Assembly: GCA_964016885.1 (NCBI GenBank)
Contig: OZ024743.1
Coordinates: 167,472,833-167,536,832, forward strand
Length of the DNA stretch: 64,000 nucleotides
Direction of reading: 5' to 3'
Source of the DNA: Eledone cirrhosa
Lineage: Eukaryota; Mollusca; Cephalopoda; Octopoda; Eledonidae
How positions within the stretch are numbered: the stretch's first letter is position 1; each line of letters opens with the position of its first letter. The notes beneath the pieces were generated by a model. The model saw only the letters and a list, made by a program, of their open reading frames with translations. It was not told the DNA's origin and did no database searches. The position numbers and the translations under genes were made by a program. Below, piece after piece: positions 1 through 11,764 of the stretch.

Positions 1-57
1 GTGTTGCTGGCATCGTTTGTTAACTTAAACCAACCACCTCATTTCGCTTCATTCCGT

Positions 58-705
58 GAAACAGACCGCACCACAGCCCTCTCACCTCACCCCGCCCTCC
101 CAACATTTGTGTTCCTTTCCCTCTCACCTACCACACCATGACCCTACCCCTCCGGCGACATATCCTCCGTTCCTTCGGTATCCTCTCTTCTGACCCCGTC
201 ACTTCTCACTTTTTTCCAAACCCACCCATTACTGCTTTTAAGCGCGCCCGAAGCCTCCGCGACCTCCTGGTTCGCAGTTCTTTTTCTTCCTCTCCCACGA
301 CTTCACCCGGCTCTCATCCTTGTTCCCGTTCCCGCTGCAACACTTGTCCCTTTATTTCCACCCTCTAACGGGTCTTTTCGTATCAGCCATTCCTTCACCT
401 GCACACCCACCCACGTTGTCTATGCCCTCCGGTGTTCCCTTTGCGGGTCTTTATATATCGGACAGACGGGTCGCCGTATATCGGACCGTTTTGCCGAACA
501 TTTGAGGGACATACGACTCGGTATGGATACTCCTGTCGCCCGTCATTTCTGTTCTCCTGGTCATTATTCCCTACATGTTTCAGTCCTGGGTGTCCTTTTA
601 CATCATGGATCACAGGCCTCGCGCACGAGGACTGAACAACGTCTGATTCACCGTCTTGGGTCCTATTCCCCACTTGGACTCAACTCACCTCCCCAATTTC
701 TCTAA
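58..705 (+). pseudogene. Penelope-like element (family F), 3' part: linker and GIY-YIG nuclease
   Basis: This is the C-terminal part of a PLE polyprotein. From about 58 to 360 one frame reads a linker typical of PLEs (segments LPLRRHILRSFGIL and RSLRDLLVRS, then a Cys-rich CSRSRCNTCPF). From about 361 to 705 the next frame reads VVYALRCSLCGSLYIGQTGRR, with the nuclease YIG motif, then FAEHLRDIR, an HF...H pair, and RTRTEQRLIHRLGS, ending in TAA at 703-705. A one-base frameshift near 358-366 separates them, so the gene is dead. In the family this nuclease nicks target DNA for reverse transcription. The reverse transcriptase half is not visible; it lies upstream of the window or is lost. Two stop codons before position 58 close the frame at the left edge. 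Confidence 0.85.
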
Positions 706-1001
<296 letters not shown>

Positions 1002-1080
1002 GTTATTCCGGGTTGAATCGGAGGTAACCACAGTAAGTAAGGTACTCAATACATTGCAGAGTATAAAAGTTTTAATATAG

Positions 1081-1170
1081 ATGAGATTCTACAGGACTAG
1101 AACTGTTTCATTCTTTAGAATGAAACATGATGATTTCTAAAGAATGAAACAGTTCTAGTCCTGTAGAATC

Positions 1171-1174
<4 letters not shown>
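1081..1174. repeat. perfect 40-bp inverted repeat with 14-bp loop
   Basis: Positions 1081-1120 are the exact reverse complement of 1135-1174; the loop is 1121-1134. As RNA it would form a 40-bp hairpin. It lies directly before a (CT)n-(TA)n tract and the inverted end of the family A PLE. The arms include CTACAGGACTAG and its complement. Confidence 0.95.

Positions 1175-1251
<77 letters not shown>
1172..1251. repeat. (CT)n followed by (TA)n
   Basis: About 20 CT units run into about 19 TA units. The same (CT)n-(TA)n pair precedes the other family A PLE copy at 50957-51033, so this compound repeat is associated with that family's left junction. Confidence 0.95.
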
Positions 1252-1254
<3 letters not shown>

Positions 1255-1548
1255 GTAATAATAATAAATTTGAAGACTAAAATCCAAAGGGGGCTCGTTA
1301 AGGATAAAAATATATCGAATATATAAGAACCGTAGAGCAAATATTTATGAAAATAACAGATTAAAGTTTAAGCAAAGAATCGCTGCTTTCACCCTTAACG
1401 GGATCTTCTGAATCTAAAAAAATCAATCTGTGAACGCAGAAGTAAATATTTCGAAAAACGTTGCAGCCGAAGACGATACTTTGGTTCGTGGAAACGTTCC
1501 CTGGCAAAGAATGGAAAAAACGAAGATAATACGTCATTATTTGGAGCG
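1252..1548 (-). mobile_element. Family A PLE terminal segment, inverted at the 5' side of the element
   Basis: This stretch is the reverse complement of the family A 3' end found at about 3850-4075 and 52300-52580. Shared blocks include CTTTCACCCTTAACGGGATC (plus strand here) and its complement at about 4023-4042, and the AAACGTTCCCTGGCAAAGAA block. The RT coding region follows on the plus strand after a SINE. So the element carries an inverted copy of its own 3' end at its 5' end, an arrangement known for PLE insertions. Confidence 0.85.
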
Positions 1549-1728
1549 AGGGATTGGCAGTATCGGTAGAGGGTCGGACGCCATGCTTTCCATCATAGTT
1601 ACGTCCCTTTACGGTCTGAGTTCAAATCCCGCCGAGATTAACTTTGCCTTTCATCCTTACGGGGTCGATAAAATAAAGTACCAGTAATGTACTGGGTAAT
1701 TTCTGGTCTTGTGCCAATAGTAGAAACA
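1549..1728 (+). mobile_element. tRNA-derived SINE with 13-bp target-site duplication
   Basis: A complete cephalopod-type SINE of about 180 bp. A tRNA-like head (CAGTATCGGTAGAGGGTCGG as A-box region, GAGTTCAAATCCCGCC as B box for RNA polymerase III) is followed by the body ACGGGGTCGATAAAATAAAG and the tail TTGTGCCAATAGTAGAAAC. The 13-bp sequence ATTATTTGGAGCG occurs at 1536-1548 and again at 1729-1741, so the insertion boundaries are exact. It landed at the junction between the inverted PLE end and the PLE coding region. Confidence 0.95.
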
Positions 1729-1741
1729 ATTATTTGGAGCG

Positions 1742-2990
1742 GTGAAAACAAATACAGTGGTTAAGGATTTCGAAGTTGATGCCCTCCTCAATGCCCGTAA
1801 GTCGGTGATTTATTTCGACGACTCTATTTGGATTAAAAAATCTAATAGTACCCCATTCGACGTCAGTATGGGCGCCAGCGATTCTGCGGAGGTTACTGAT
1901 CTTATCGGCCTTTTCCTTCTTTTCTCTATCAAGGAAGAATTCCCCAACGTAAGCGGTGGTTTGTACCGTGATGACGGTCTTTTGACCATGACAAAGTGCG
2001 GCCCACGTGCTTGCGACAGGTTTAGAAAAGAACTCACAGCCTTCTTTAAGGGCTTCAACCTCTCCATACAGGTTGAGGTCAACCTCTCGGTCGTTAATTA
2101 CCTCGACGTTACCCTCAATTTGTTGAATGGCTTACACTACCCGTATAGAAAGCCGAATGATATGCTTAATTACATAAGTAAGCATTCCAACCATCCTGCC
2201 CACATAGAACCTGGTAAGAAACGTTTCTTTAAGGCTTTCCCGTCTATCTTCAAACGAGAATATTTTCACCGACCATTCCACATATTACAATGAAATAAGG
2301 TAGCATATACAGAGTACGAGAATAGACCTAGGAAAAATAGATCCCGACGCATTATACGGTATAACCCACCATATAATATGGAGGTGGCCACACCATTAGC
2401 TAAGATATTTCTGTCCCTTATTATGAAGCATTTCCACCCAGCACATAAATATGATAACATTTTAAATAGAAATACCATTAAAATTTCTCTACGACTCCTA
2501 ACCTGGCACATAACATCACAGCTTCAAATTTAGCTAAATTACCTAGCCGTAGGAATACGTGCAACCCTGTAGCTAGTACTAACTGTAATTGTAGGAATCG
2601 GGTAGATTGCCCCCTATCCGGGAAATGCCTCTCTAGTAACATTGTCTACAAATGTAAGGTTGAAACACCCACGTCCCGTAGGGCCTACATAGTGTTAACC
2701 GCCAATAGATTCAAGCAGCGTCTTTACATGCATACCCATTCTTTTCTTAACCCTTTAAGAAGGAATATGACGTCACTTTCAGCTTATATCTGGAGTCTAA
2801 AGGACAACCACACCCAATATAAGTTACACTGGGAGATCCTAGCTAGGGCTAGATCGTATAACGGAAATAAAAGACCATGTGACCTCTGCGCCGCTGAGGC
2901 CCTGGAAATACTCTACGCCAAAGACCACATCTTAAACAAAAAATCTGAGGCAATTTCGGCTTGTAAACATAAATTGCACAAAATACCCTA
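1742..2990 (+). pseudogene. Penelope-like element (family A), reverse transcriptase and GIY-YIG nuclease
   Basis: The coding part of a 5'-truncated PLE. From 1742 to 2293 the frame gives the second half of the RT: TPFDVSMGASDSAEVTDLIG, motif C YRDDGLL at about 1964-1984, then FLDVTLNL-like VVNYLDVTLNL and YPYRKPND. The frame then breaks; 2300-2518 still encodes the PLE middle region (IIRYNPPYNMEVATPLAKIF). From 2521 to 2990 a second frame reads the Cys-rich linker NCNCRNRVDCPLSGKC and the nuclease (AYIVLTANRFKQR, SAYIWSLKDN, CDLCAAEALE). The YIG glycine is Val here, whereas the sister copy at 51034 keeps YIG, so the nuclease is probably inactive as well as frame-broken. Confidence 0.9.
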
Positions 2991-3369
2991 ACGGATAGTA
3001 CGAACTATACGCGGATATTTTACGTCTTGATGTGGTAGCTAAGTATGTTATGTTTATACCATTACTTATTAGTATAGGTAAGTATATATTACCCGTATGT
3101 TTTGAGAAGGTACGTATACTTTCTCGCACGTATATTTGCTTGTATATGGTATAGGCGTATATTTTATATTATATATACTGGTACATGCGCATATGGTTAT
3201 GTGTATACGTGAGTTTTGCGTCTGTGTGAATATGCGGGTTCATACGTACGTAGGGTGTGTATATATGTGTACTTTGTGTTTTGGTTAACGTAGTCTGCGC
3301 ACATATGTGTATTTACATGTAGGTATGTGTGTATATTCATTTACGTTTATATAATTATATGTATACACG

Positions 3370-3417
<48 letters not shown>

Positions 3418-4075
3418 TATGTGTCTTGGTGTATACGTTCGTATGTTTGCGGGTGCAGGCGTTGCGTGGGTTCTGTATGTGCGTGCGTGATTTTTTTGTG
3501 TACGTGCTTGTATTTGCATACCTATGGCGGGTGTTTTCGAGTATGCATGTGTATATACGTATATGGATGTGTGCATGTATATATTTAATTTCAATTACCT
3601 CTGTAATTTATCCATTCTTTACCCTGAAGCCGAGAACCATTCGGTTTCATAAATAGAATTTTAGTCTACGACTTCAGTTATACTATAAACGTGGTTTTGT
3701 CTTTGCGTGTAATTGTTCTCACGCGCCACATAATGACGTATTATCTTCTTCGTTTTTTCCGTTCATTGCCAGAGAACGTCTCCATGAACCACCTAATAGA
3801 ATATTAGTCTACGACTTCATTTATACCATAAACGTGGTTTTGTCTTTGCGTGTATTTGTTTTCACCGTTCCAAATAATGACATATTATCTTCGTTTTTTC
3901 CCTTCTTTGCCAGGGAACGTTTCCACGTACCAAAGTATCGTCTTCCTGTCTTCCTTCGGTTGCAACGTTTTTCGAAATATTTACTTCTGCGTTCACAGAT
4001 TGATTATTTTAGTTTCAGAAGATCCCGTTGAGGGTGAAAGCAGCGATTCTTTGCTTAAACTTTAATCTGTTATTT
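2991..4075 (+). mobile_element. Family A PLE 3' untranslated region and terminus
   Basis: Non-coding sequence after the nuclease, alignable by eye with 51541-52480 in the second copy. It holds GT-rich tracts, a (TA)n stretch at 3383-3420, a hairpin CCGAGAACCATTCGG near 3631, and a 143-bp direct duplication (3655-3797 and 3798-3938, both containing TAGTCTACGACTTCA and AACGTGGTTTTGTCTTTGCG). The terminus TTCAGAAGATCCCGTT...AATCTGTTATTTTAAT is the block repeated in inverted form at the 5' side. Confidence 0.8.
3655..3938 (+). repeat. 143-bp direct duplication within the PLE 3' region
   Basis: Two tandem units with small differences, both starting AGAATWTTAGTCTACGACTTC and both containing TTGCCAGRGAACGT. 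The second family A copy near 52100-52340 shows a shorter version, so the unit number varies between copies. Confidence 0.85.
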
Positions 4076-4330
<255 letters not shown>

Positions 4331-4481
4331 ATGAAATATATTTAAAGGTTAAACAAGGTTCAATGAATAAATCAAAGAATGAATTTTACAATAGATTGGA
4401 AGCACTCAACAGTATTGGTTTTCCGGAATTATTAATATTAATTCAAAATATTAACAAAAATAGACATTCGTGTGATCAAGA

Positions 4482-4548
4482 TATTTTATTATACATATTT
4501 CAGAGGTATTGAGCTATCTTCAACAGTACGTCCTCATCAGATAAAATA
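4482..4548 (-). ncRNA. type I hammerhead ribozyme, PLE type (solitary copy)
   Basis: On the minus strand the full hammerhead order is present. Stem I 5' strand UAUUUUAU (4548-4541) is followed by core CUGAUGA (4540-4534), a stem II hairpin (4533-4502), core GAA (4501-4499), a two-base-pair stem III AU/AU with loop AUGU, and cleavage triplet AUA. Cleavage is predicted between 4490 and 4489. Stem I 3' strand AUAAAAUA (4489-4482) pairs fully with the 5' strand. Stem II pairs GGA and GUA with UAC and UCU across one C/C mismatch. The layout matches the ribozyme at 31613-31683 while the stem II sequence differs. No minus-strand PLE coding region adjoins it. Confidence 0.85.
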
Positions 4549-5160
4549 AGATGATGCATGACATACCCTGACATAGTAGATGGTTAAGATTCAGTCATGG
4601 TAGTGAATATGATATGCCAAGACTCAATATTTATATACCTTAAGATTGAGACATGAAAAAACTTACATATAATACAGAGGGTGCGTGTGAGAAAGCTTAA
4701 AAATATATAATAGCAATTTACATAACTGTTAGAGATTCAAATAATTTAAATTATTGAAGAAAGAAGAAAGAAAGAAAAAAGACAGAGATAAACAGATGAG
4801 GAAAAAATATAGTTACTAGAAGTATAGAAAGCAAAAGAGAATTGATCAAGGATAGAGAGACAAAAGGGAACTAATTTTTATAGTAAAAGCATAGATAAAA
4901 TACATGAATATACATTTAGGCATAGCTTTGTGAAAGAGTAAACTCAAATCTTTGAATTATCTAGAAGTATCCATCTATCTAAATATTAAATATATCTGGG
5001 TGTAATTATATGATGGTTTAATTTCGAGTTCTCAATTAATAAGAAATATACTAAAAATTATTTATACACCATATATATCCAAACTTATCCAGCTGACCGT
5101 TGAATTTCAAATTCCTTATGATAGTTCAGAGTAATGGGTTAAAAGGTTAAGCCCTGAAAA
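4549..5160. other. AT-rich stretch, no gene seen
   Basis: Low-complexity AT-rich DNA between the ribozyme and the next PLE. It may contain untranslated PLE sequence, but no motif or repeat copy elsewhere in the window was recognised. Confidence 0.4.
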
Positions 5161-6300
5161 CTATTTTGGTGTTGCAATGGGTTCATATGACAGTGCGGAT
5201 GTGTGTGACTTAGTAGGATTATTCCTTCTCCACACCCTTAAAGAGAAATTTCCTTCCCATAATATCCGTTTATACCGTGACGACGGATTAGCAGTTTCTC
5301 ATACCACCAACAGCCATAACCTTGATAAATTCCGTAAAGATTTAATCAATACTTTTGCTAATCTTAACCTTAAAATCACTATAGATACGAACCTTGCCAA
5401 TGCTAACTTTCTTGATATTAATCTTGATCTACTTACCGCCTCTTTTAAACCTTATCATAAACCTAACGAGAATCTAAGATATATACACAAAGAGTCTTGC
5501 CATTCCCGTATAGTTTAAACAAATCTTATTCCCAATATTAGCCGTATGATTTCTACTTTATCTTCTTCTCTAGACATTTTTAATAAAGCTGCCCCTTATT
5601 ATAATAAAGCCCGCAATAACAGCGGCTTCACAGAACAGATTACATATTTACCTACTCCTCCCCCTAAAACTAATCACAATAATAGGAAAAGGAAAATTAT
5701 TTGGTTTACACCCCCCTTCTCTCTAACTATCAAAACTAATGTAGGAAGGAAATTCCTTGACATCCTAGATAAGCATTTTCCCCCTAATCATAGATATTAT
5801 AAGATATTTAATAGAAATGTAGTTAAAATTAGTTACGCTTGCTGCCCATCTATGAAGTCTAAAATCACCAACTCTAATCGTACGAGAATAAATCCAGGAT
5901 GCAGTTGCAGAAAGCCGAATGAATGCCCATTACAGGGCAAATGTAACACCAAATCCGTTGTATATGAGGCTAAAGTAACACGTTTGATTAACAACCATCC
6001 AGGAGTGAACGATATGTTGGTATGACTCAAGACAGGTTCAAAACCAGGTTTTATGCACATGTCGCTTCTTTTAAACACTCCGATAAAAGAACAGCAACGG
6101 CTCTCGCTAATAAGGTGTGGGAATTCAAAGATAATAAAATCCCGTACTCTATCGATTGGTCTATTTTAGACCATTCGAGGGAATACCAAAGGGGTACAAA
6201 GTATTGTTCTTTGTGTACCACTGAAAAATTTTGAATTCTACAGAATTTGAAAGCCACTTCAACTTGCCTTAACTCCAAGATCGAGATCTTCATATGTTGT
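5161..6300 (+). pseudogene. Penelope-like element (family E), RT and GIY-YIG nuclease
   Basis: A 5'-truncated PLE starting in the RT at AMGSYDSADVCDLVGLF. Motif C is intact (YRDDGLA, about 5271-5291), followed by FLDINLDL and KPNENLRYIHKESCH. A TAA at 5516-5518 interrupts the frame; 5546-6025 continues with IIWFTPPFSLTIKTNVGRKF and the Cys-rich linker CSCRKPNECPLQGKC, VVYEAKV. A frameshift just before the YIG position leads to 6022-6234, VGMTQDRFKTRFYAHVASFK, ALANKVWEFKDN and CSLCTTEKF. The RT half resembles family C on the minus strand at 54529 more than family A. The element has at least one nonsense codon and one frameshift and is inactive. Confidence 0.88.
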
Positions 6301-6700
6301 CCTCACCTGAAATCACATCTGCTCTGTAACTGGATTGACATTCCTACGATGACTCAACCACCTTGAACTTCTTCTTTGCTACGATGACTTAACCACCTTG
6401 AACTTATTCTATGCTCTTTACGCCTTACATCTACTACGACTTTTATTACTCTCTGAACTCACTTTCTGTACCCTTATTTTCTCTTTCTCCCATATCTCCT
6501 CTTATTTTTTAACTTTTTATTTTCCTTATTCCCACCTACTCTCTACCTTACCCTTTACATACCCACCCCGTTTTGATTTTTAGATATTAATTTTACGTGT
6601 ATGTATGTTGTCGTGTATATGTCTATATAAGTGTATGCATATATATATAAATATATGTGCATATGCATGTACATTTTTTTATATATATGTGTATGTGTAT
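6301..6700. other. PLE 3' flank with a short tandem repeat
   Basis: Pyrimidine-rich sequence with two copies of an approximately 35-bp unit (CTACGATGACTYAACCACCTTGAACTT-like) at about 6348-6412. It is probably the family E 3' region. No gene. Confidence 0.5.
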
Positions 6701-6710
6701 ATATGTGTAT

Positions 6711-7378
6711 ATCCATCCAACACTGAGCGTCATAATAATAGCAATAGTAAACCCGACGTCAATGTTAACTCTAGTCTAGATTCAGTAAATTTAAATACGA
6801 CGTCAAACGTAACTTTGTCGAATGTTCATAACACCAATCTAAATCAGGAAACTTTAGTACCTATCGTAAATAACTTCTCCAATCTAATTCCTTCTATAAA
6901 TAATACTAGGTCACTTGTTAATAACTCTGGTAATTTCTCTAATCGTAATTGTAATTGCCCTGTTAGAACTAAATGTCCTCTTAATAACCAATGTCTTGAT
7001 AAAAATTTAGTGTATGAATGTAAGGTTATAACTGGTACTAATTCTTTTACCTATTTTGGTTCCACTTCCACTTCCTTTAAAGCAAGATTTTATAATCACA
7101 ATTGGTCTTTTAAATACCAACTTAAAAGAACTAACACGGCAGTCTCAGAACTCATATGGTCCTTAAAAGACAAAAATATTAACTACAACATTTCTTGGAG
7201 GAATGTTTGCAATGCCTCTCCTTACCGAAATTCTTCCCTATCCAGAACATGTAATCTCTACCTAGCCGAGAAATTTACCATTATCTCTAATTTTAATTCT
7301 ATAATAAATAGACGTACGGATTTATTTTCGCTCTGCTTGCATAAATCCCATAGAACTTTCCATAAAGTATACAGCTAA
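6711..7378 (+). pseudogene. Penelope-like element (family B), 3' fragment with GIY-YIG nuclease
   Basis: An open frame of about 220 codons matches the C-terminal part of the family B PLE at 30238-30730: SNTERHNNSNSKPD, an Asn-rich spacer, the linker NCNCPVRTKCPLNNQC, VYECKVITGTNSFTYFGSTS, FKARFYNHNWSFK and ELIWSLKDKNINYNISW. The C-terminus continues past the point where the other copy breaks (CNLYLAEKFTIIS to KVYS, stop at 7376-7378), so this copy shows the complete domain end. The YIG position reads YFG. The 5' half is missing, consistent with 5' truncation. A (TA)/(TG)-rich tract precedes it. Confidence 0.88.
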
Positions 7379-7664
7379 TATTTCACTACCTAATTAGTTT
7401 AAAATCTTCTTTTCTCAAACGCTTTTATATCTTTTACAAATATACACATCTTTCTACCTTATTTCAGTATATTATGTTATACAATGTACTCATTCTATGT
7501 CGTTAGCGGTCCCCTATTTTTCTTCTTTTTTATCCTATCTGCTGACCCAGCAGATAGGCAAATCAGAGAGGCCAGTGAAATAGAACTTAGAAGGCCAAGG
7601 CTAAACAGAAAAAATGAATGGAATAACAACAACACCAAAACAAACAACACTGACCTAAGAGAAG
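7379..7664 (+). other. PLE-like C-terminal remnant, otherwise unassigned
   Basis: Mostly AT-rich. At about 7541-7640 a frame reads ADRQIREASEIELRRPRLNR, which resembles the REAxEI...LNR end of GIY-YIG domains in other PLEs. It is too short to assign firmly. Confidence 0.35.
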
Positions 7665-7857
7665 TATAAATAAATAAATAAATAAATAGATAAATAAATA
7701 AATACATACACAAGCACAATAACAACAAACACATATAAACACACACTAGTAAAGATAGAATACATTAACCAATACACAGCCACCCAATCACGAACATACA
7801 TCAAACAAAACACTATACACACACGCAAACGCATGCGCAAAATAAATAAATATATAA
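7665..7857 (+). repeat. 193-bp direct repeat, left copy
   Basis: Starts in (AAAT)n and contains CATACACAAGCACAATAACA, ACACACTAGTAAAGATAGAA and CGCATGCGCAAAATAAATAA. An apparently identical copy lies at 9000-9193 in the same orientation, 1.34 kb away. The lack of differences implies a recent duplication or gene conversion. Confidence 0.92.
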
Positions 7858-8999
<1,142 letters not shown>

Positions 9000-9191
9000 T
9001 ATAAATAAATAAATAAATAAATAGATAAATAAATAAATACATACACAAGCACAATAACAACAAACACATATAAACACACACTAGTAAAGATAGAATACAT
9101 TAACCAATACACAGCCACCCAATCACGAACATACATCAAACAAAACACTATACACACACGCAAACGCATGCGCAAAATAAATAAATATATA

Positions 9192-9193
<2 letters not shown>
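9000..9193 (+). repeat. 193-bp direct repeat, right copy
   Basis: Same sequence and orientation as 7665-7857, differing only in the number of AAAT units at the start. It is followed by (TA)n at 9194-9274. Confidence 0.92.
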
Positions 9194-9277
<84 letters not shown>

Positions 9278-9314
9278 AGTTTTTTGTGCATTTGCTTACC
9301 ATGTGCGTTTGGTC

Positions 9315-9363
<49 letters not shown>
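9194..9363. repeat. (TA)n and (TTA)n arrays
   Basis: (TA)n at about 9196-9274, then a 40-bp spacer, then (TTA)n at about 9317-9363. The Tx1-like LINE copy 1 starts immediately after the (TTA)n. Confidence 0.95.
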
Positions 9364-9762
9364 GAATGCTATGGTTGACGGAGGCTTGGCTCTGTAAGGT
9401 ATTGTAAATTTTGACCACTATAACAATTGTAAATTGTTTAAAACTTTAACCAAATTGTAGACAAAAACACCCTCCTCCTCGTGAGAGGGGTCATTCTACC
9501 CGTTATTTGGCCCTTCGGGGTTAAATAACCGTTTATTGGGGTTTTGTGCCCAATATTTATTTTAAACAAAAAAAATATAGCTACGAAAAAGAATTTTCAT
9601 AGGTCACTCCCATTCATTCCGTCATCTTCTTCCTCAATCGTCACTACAGCAGAGAGAAGATTGTCTCTCTCCCTCCCTTCTCTAAATGTGTCTCTCTCCC
9701 TCCCTTCTCTTTCGCAAGCGACGCCAGTAAAGAAAAATAGTTTACAAAATCACGTGAAAAAC

Positions 9763-11169
9763 ATGGAAGATTTATCCACGACGACGACAACGACGAAAAA
9801 GGTGTGCGGGAAATACGAAAACCCATTTCATTCGTCTGACGTCATGAATAATAGCAGTAGCAGCCGTAATAACAGCAGCATCAGCAACAGTGACAAGGAA
9901 AACAACGGTAGCAGCCGAAACAGCATCAGCAGCAGCATAAACAACAACAGCATTAGCAGCAACAGCAACAACAACAGCAGCAGCAGCAAAAACAACAACA
10001 ACCACAGCAACGGCGGCGGCGGCAGTAGTTGTAGTACCTGCAGCAACAACAAAAGTAACAGCAGCTCTGACGACAACAACAACAACAACAACAACAGCAG
10101 CAAAGAAAAACCAATCTCGTTTGCAGGTATCGTAAAGAACCTGGAAACCATCCTCATAACAAATGAGGAATTACAGGAAGCGAAGAAGATGGAGACGAAA
10201 TCCGGACACCGAGCAATCTGACAGGCAGCCGAAGAACTTTTCGAAACTCAACAGCACTGTACGGTCACGTACCGTACAGTAAGCACAAAATCCCGTAGGG
10301 TTGAAAGAGCCACAGAGGCTCAAATACAAAAAGCCTTAGGGTCTGTGTGGCAGCGTAAAACGCATATCACCCGAGGCAAGAAATATGCCACCGTAGACGT
10401 GCCTTTTGCCACACCCCAAGAGGCAAAGGCTCAATCCTTAGTGACCCTAAGGAGCGAGGAAATGGTGTTGGTGCCCTCCTACTGCGGGTAAAAAATTGTG
10501 AGGGTCAAACTGACCCACGTCCCCCCCGGGATGGCCCCTTCTTGGCTGGCCGCGTCTGTCCTCGTCGGAACCGAGGACAAAACAACTGTACTGCAAGTAC
10601 AGAAAAGAGTAAGAGAAGATTGGATCGGCACCTCCATTGAGATGTTAATCCAAACCAACCAGGAGTGCATCGAAGCTATCCCGGATATGATAGACTTCGA
10701 TAACGGCACTCAACTGCCCATAAGTGTTGAGGGCAAACGCCCGAAATGCTTTCGCTGTGGATCGAAGACTCACCTCAGGGCCTTCTGCAACGAGAAGACC
10801 CTGAGAAAGGAGAAAGCCCCCCTCCTTCCGAATCCGGCTCCACTGCTACCAGCAACAGGACAAGCAGCAACCAGGAACGATAGGTCTGTGGCACCCATAC
10901 CCAAGCCACGGAAATCAAGAACAGAAGCAGCAGTGGAAGTATTAACAACAACAACAGCAATACCAACTGCAGCTGCAACAGAGACTCCACTGCAAACATC
11001 ACCAACAACAACAAGTGAAAGAGTGGAGCTGGTATCCCTCCCCGATCTTACGGAATCAGACATGGAGTGTGAGGTGGGAGAGGGATGGCAAAAGGTCGCA
11101 AGAAGGCACAAACGCAGAAGCAGCGCATCGTCGCCTTCGAAAAGGGAGGAAAGAAATGAAAAAGGGTAA
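9763..11169 (+). pseudogene. LINE ORF1 (nucleic-acid binding, CCHC), copy 1
   Basis: One frame from ATG 9763 (MEDLSTTTTTTKK) to TGA at 11167-11169, about 468 codons, broken only by TGA at 10219-10221 and TAA at 10489-10491. It begins with a Ser/Asn homopolymer-rich region (about residues 25-125). A domain conserved in copies 2 and 3 follows (ISFAGIVKNLETI, RVERATEAQIQKALG, KKYATVDVPFATPQEA, LVPSYCG), then a retroviral-type zinc knuckle CFRCGSKTHLRAFC at about 10747-10788, spaced C-x2-C-x4-H-x4-C. ORF1 proteins of this group bind the element RNA. An upstream ATG at 9544 is in frame, but the conserved text supports 9763 as start. Confidence 0.85.
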
Positions 11170-11420
11170 AGGCTACTGCAAAGAGACTCACAGCAGCAAC
11201 ACCACCAACACCATCACCACCCACACTAACACCACCATCACCACCGGCGACAACCCCACCGCCAACAACAACAACACCTTCAAAACCACTACCACAAGCA
11301 CCAACATCGCAAACACAACAAAACACACACACCCAGCAACAACGACAAGAAAATAGCAGAACCACACCCCACCCCCAGAAAAATAAATGCACGGCAATAA
11401 ATACACACAACAAGAAACTA

Positions 11421-11657
11421 ATGACTTACATAATTGAACACACAGACATTTCACAGCACGACTACATAATACCAGCACCAATCAAAACACCAACGAACAT
11501 AAGATTGGTAAAAATAGCACAGAAACAATACACAAACATTAAAACGAAATTCCCCAACGCAGTTGGTGATTTCAGAGACGTAGGAGGGACTCTCAACCGG
11601 AGAGTATATTCAGACATACTCATAGAAGAGCCGACGACCAGCCGAAGGGACGATTAA
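11421..11657 (+). other. Conserved peptide region between ORF1 and ORF2, copy 1
   Basis: A 78-codon frame with a peptide end shared with copy 2 (17285-17584): FPNAVGDFRDVGGTLNRRVY here against FPKDIGDFRQALSRRIYKDI there. Similarity at protein level between diverged copies indicates this was translated. It lies in a different frame from ORF1 and ends about 110 bp before ORF2, after a long Thr/His-rich low-complexity stretch (11170-11420). It may be an ORF1 C-terminal extension reached by frameshift, or a lost third reading frame. Confidence 0.55.
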
Positions 11658-11764
11658 ACGGTCCCTTCACCAGACGATCAAGTGAAAAGGGATGGAGAAA
11701 CCATCCTTCCTCTACGAAAAGTACGGTAAGTGGTCTTTCCCATCTTTTCCACTCCATTTTAAAC

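Noticed and set aside
1121..1174. Hammerhead-like order AUGAUGA, hairpin, GAA, ACAG...CUGUA in the 1-kb inverted repeat
   Set aside because: The core C3 is A, and the bases before the core do not pair with those after the cleavage site, so stem I is absent. Kept only as a curiosity.
9772..10157. Minus-strand Leu- and Val-rich frames over ORF1
   Set aside because: They are shadows of the Ser/Asn/Thr codon repeats of ORF1.
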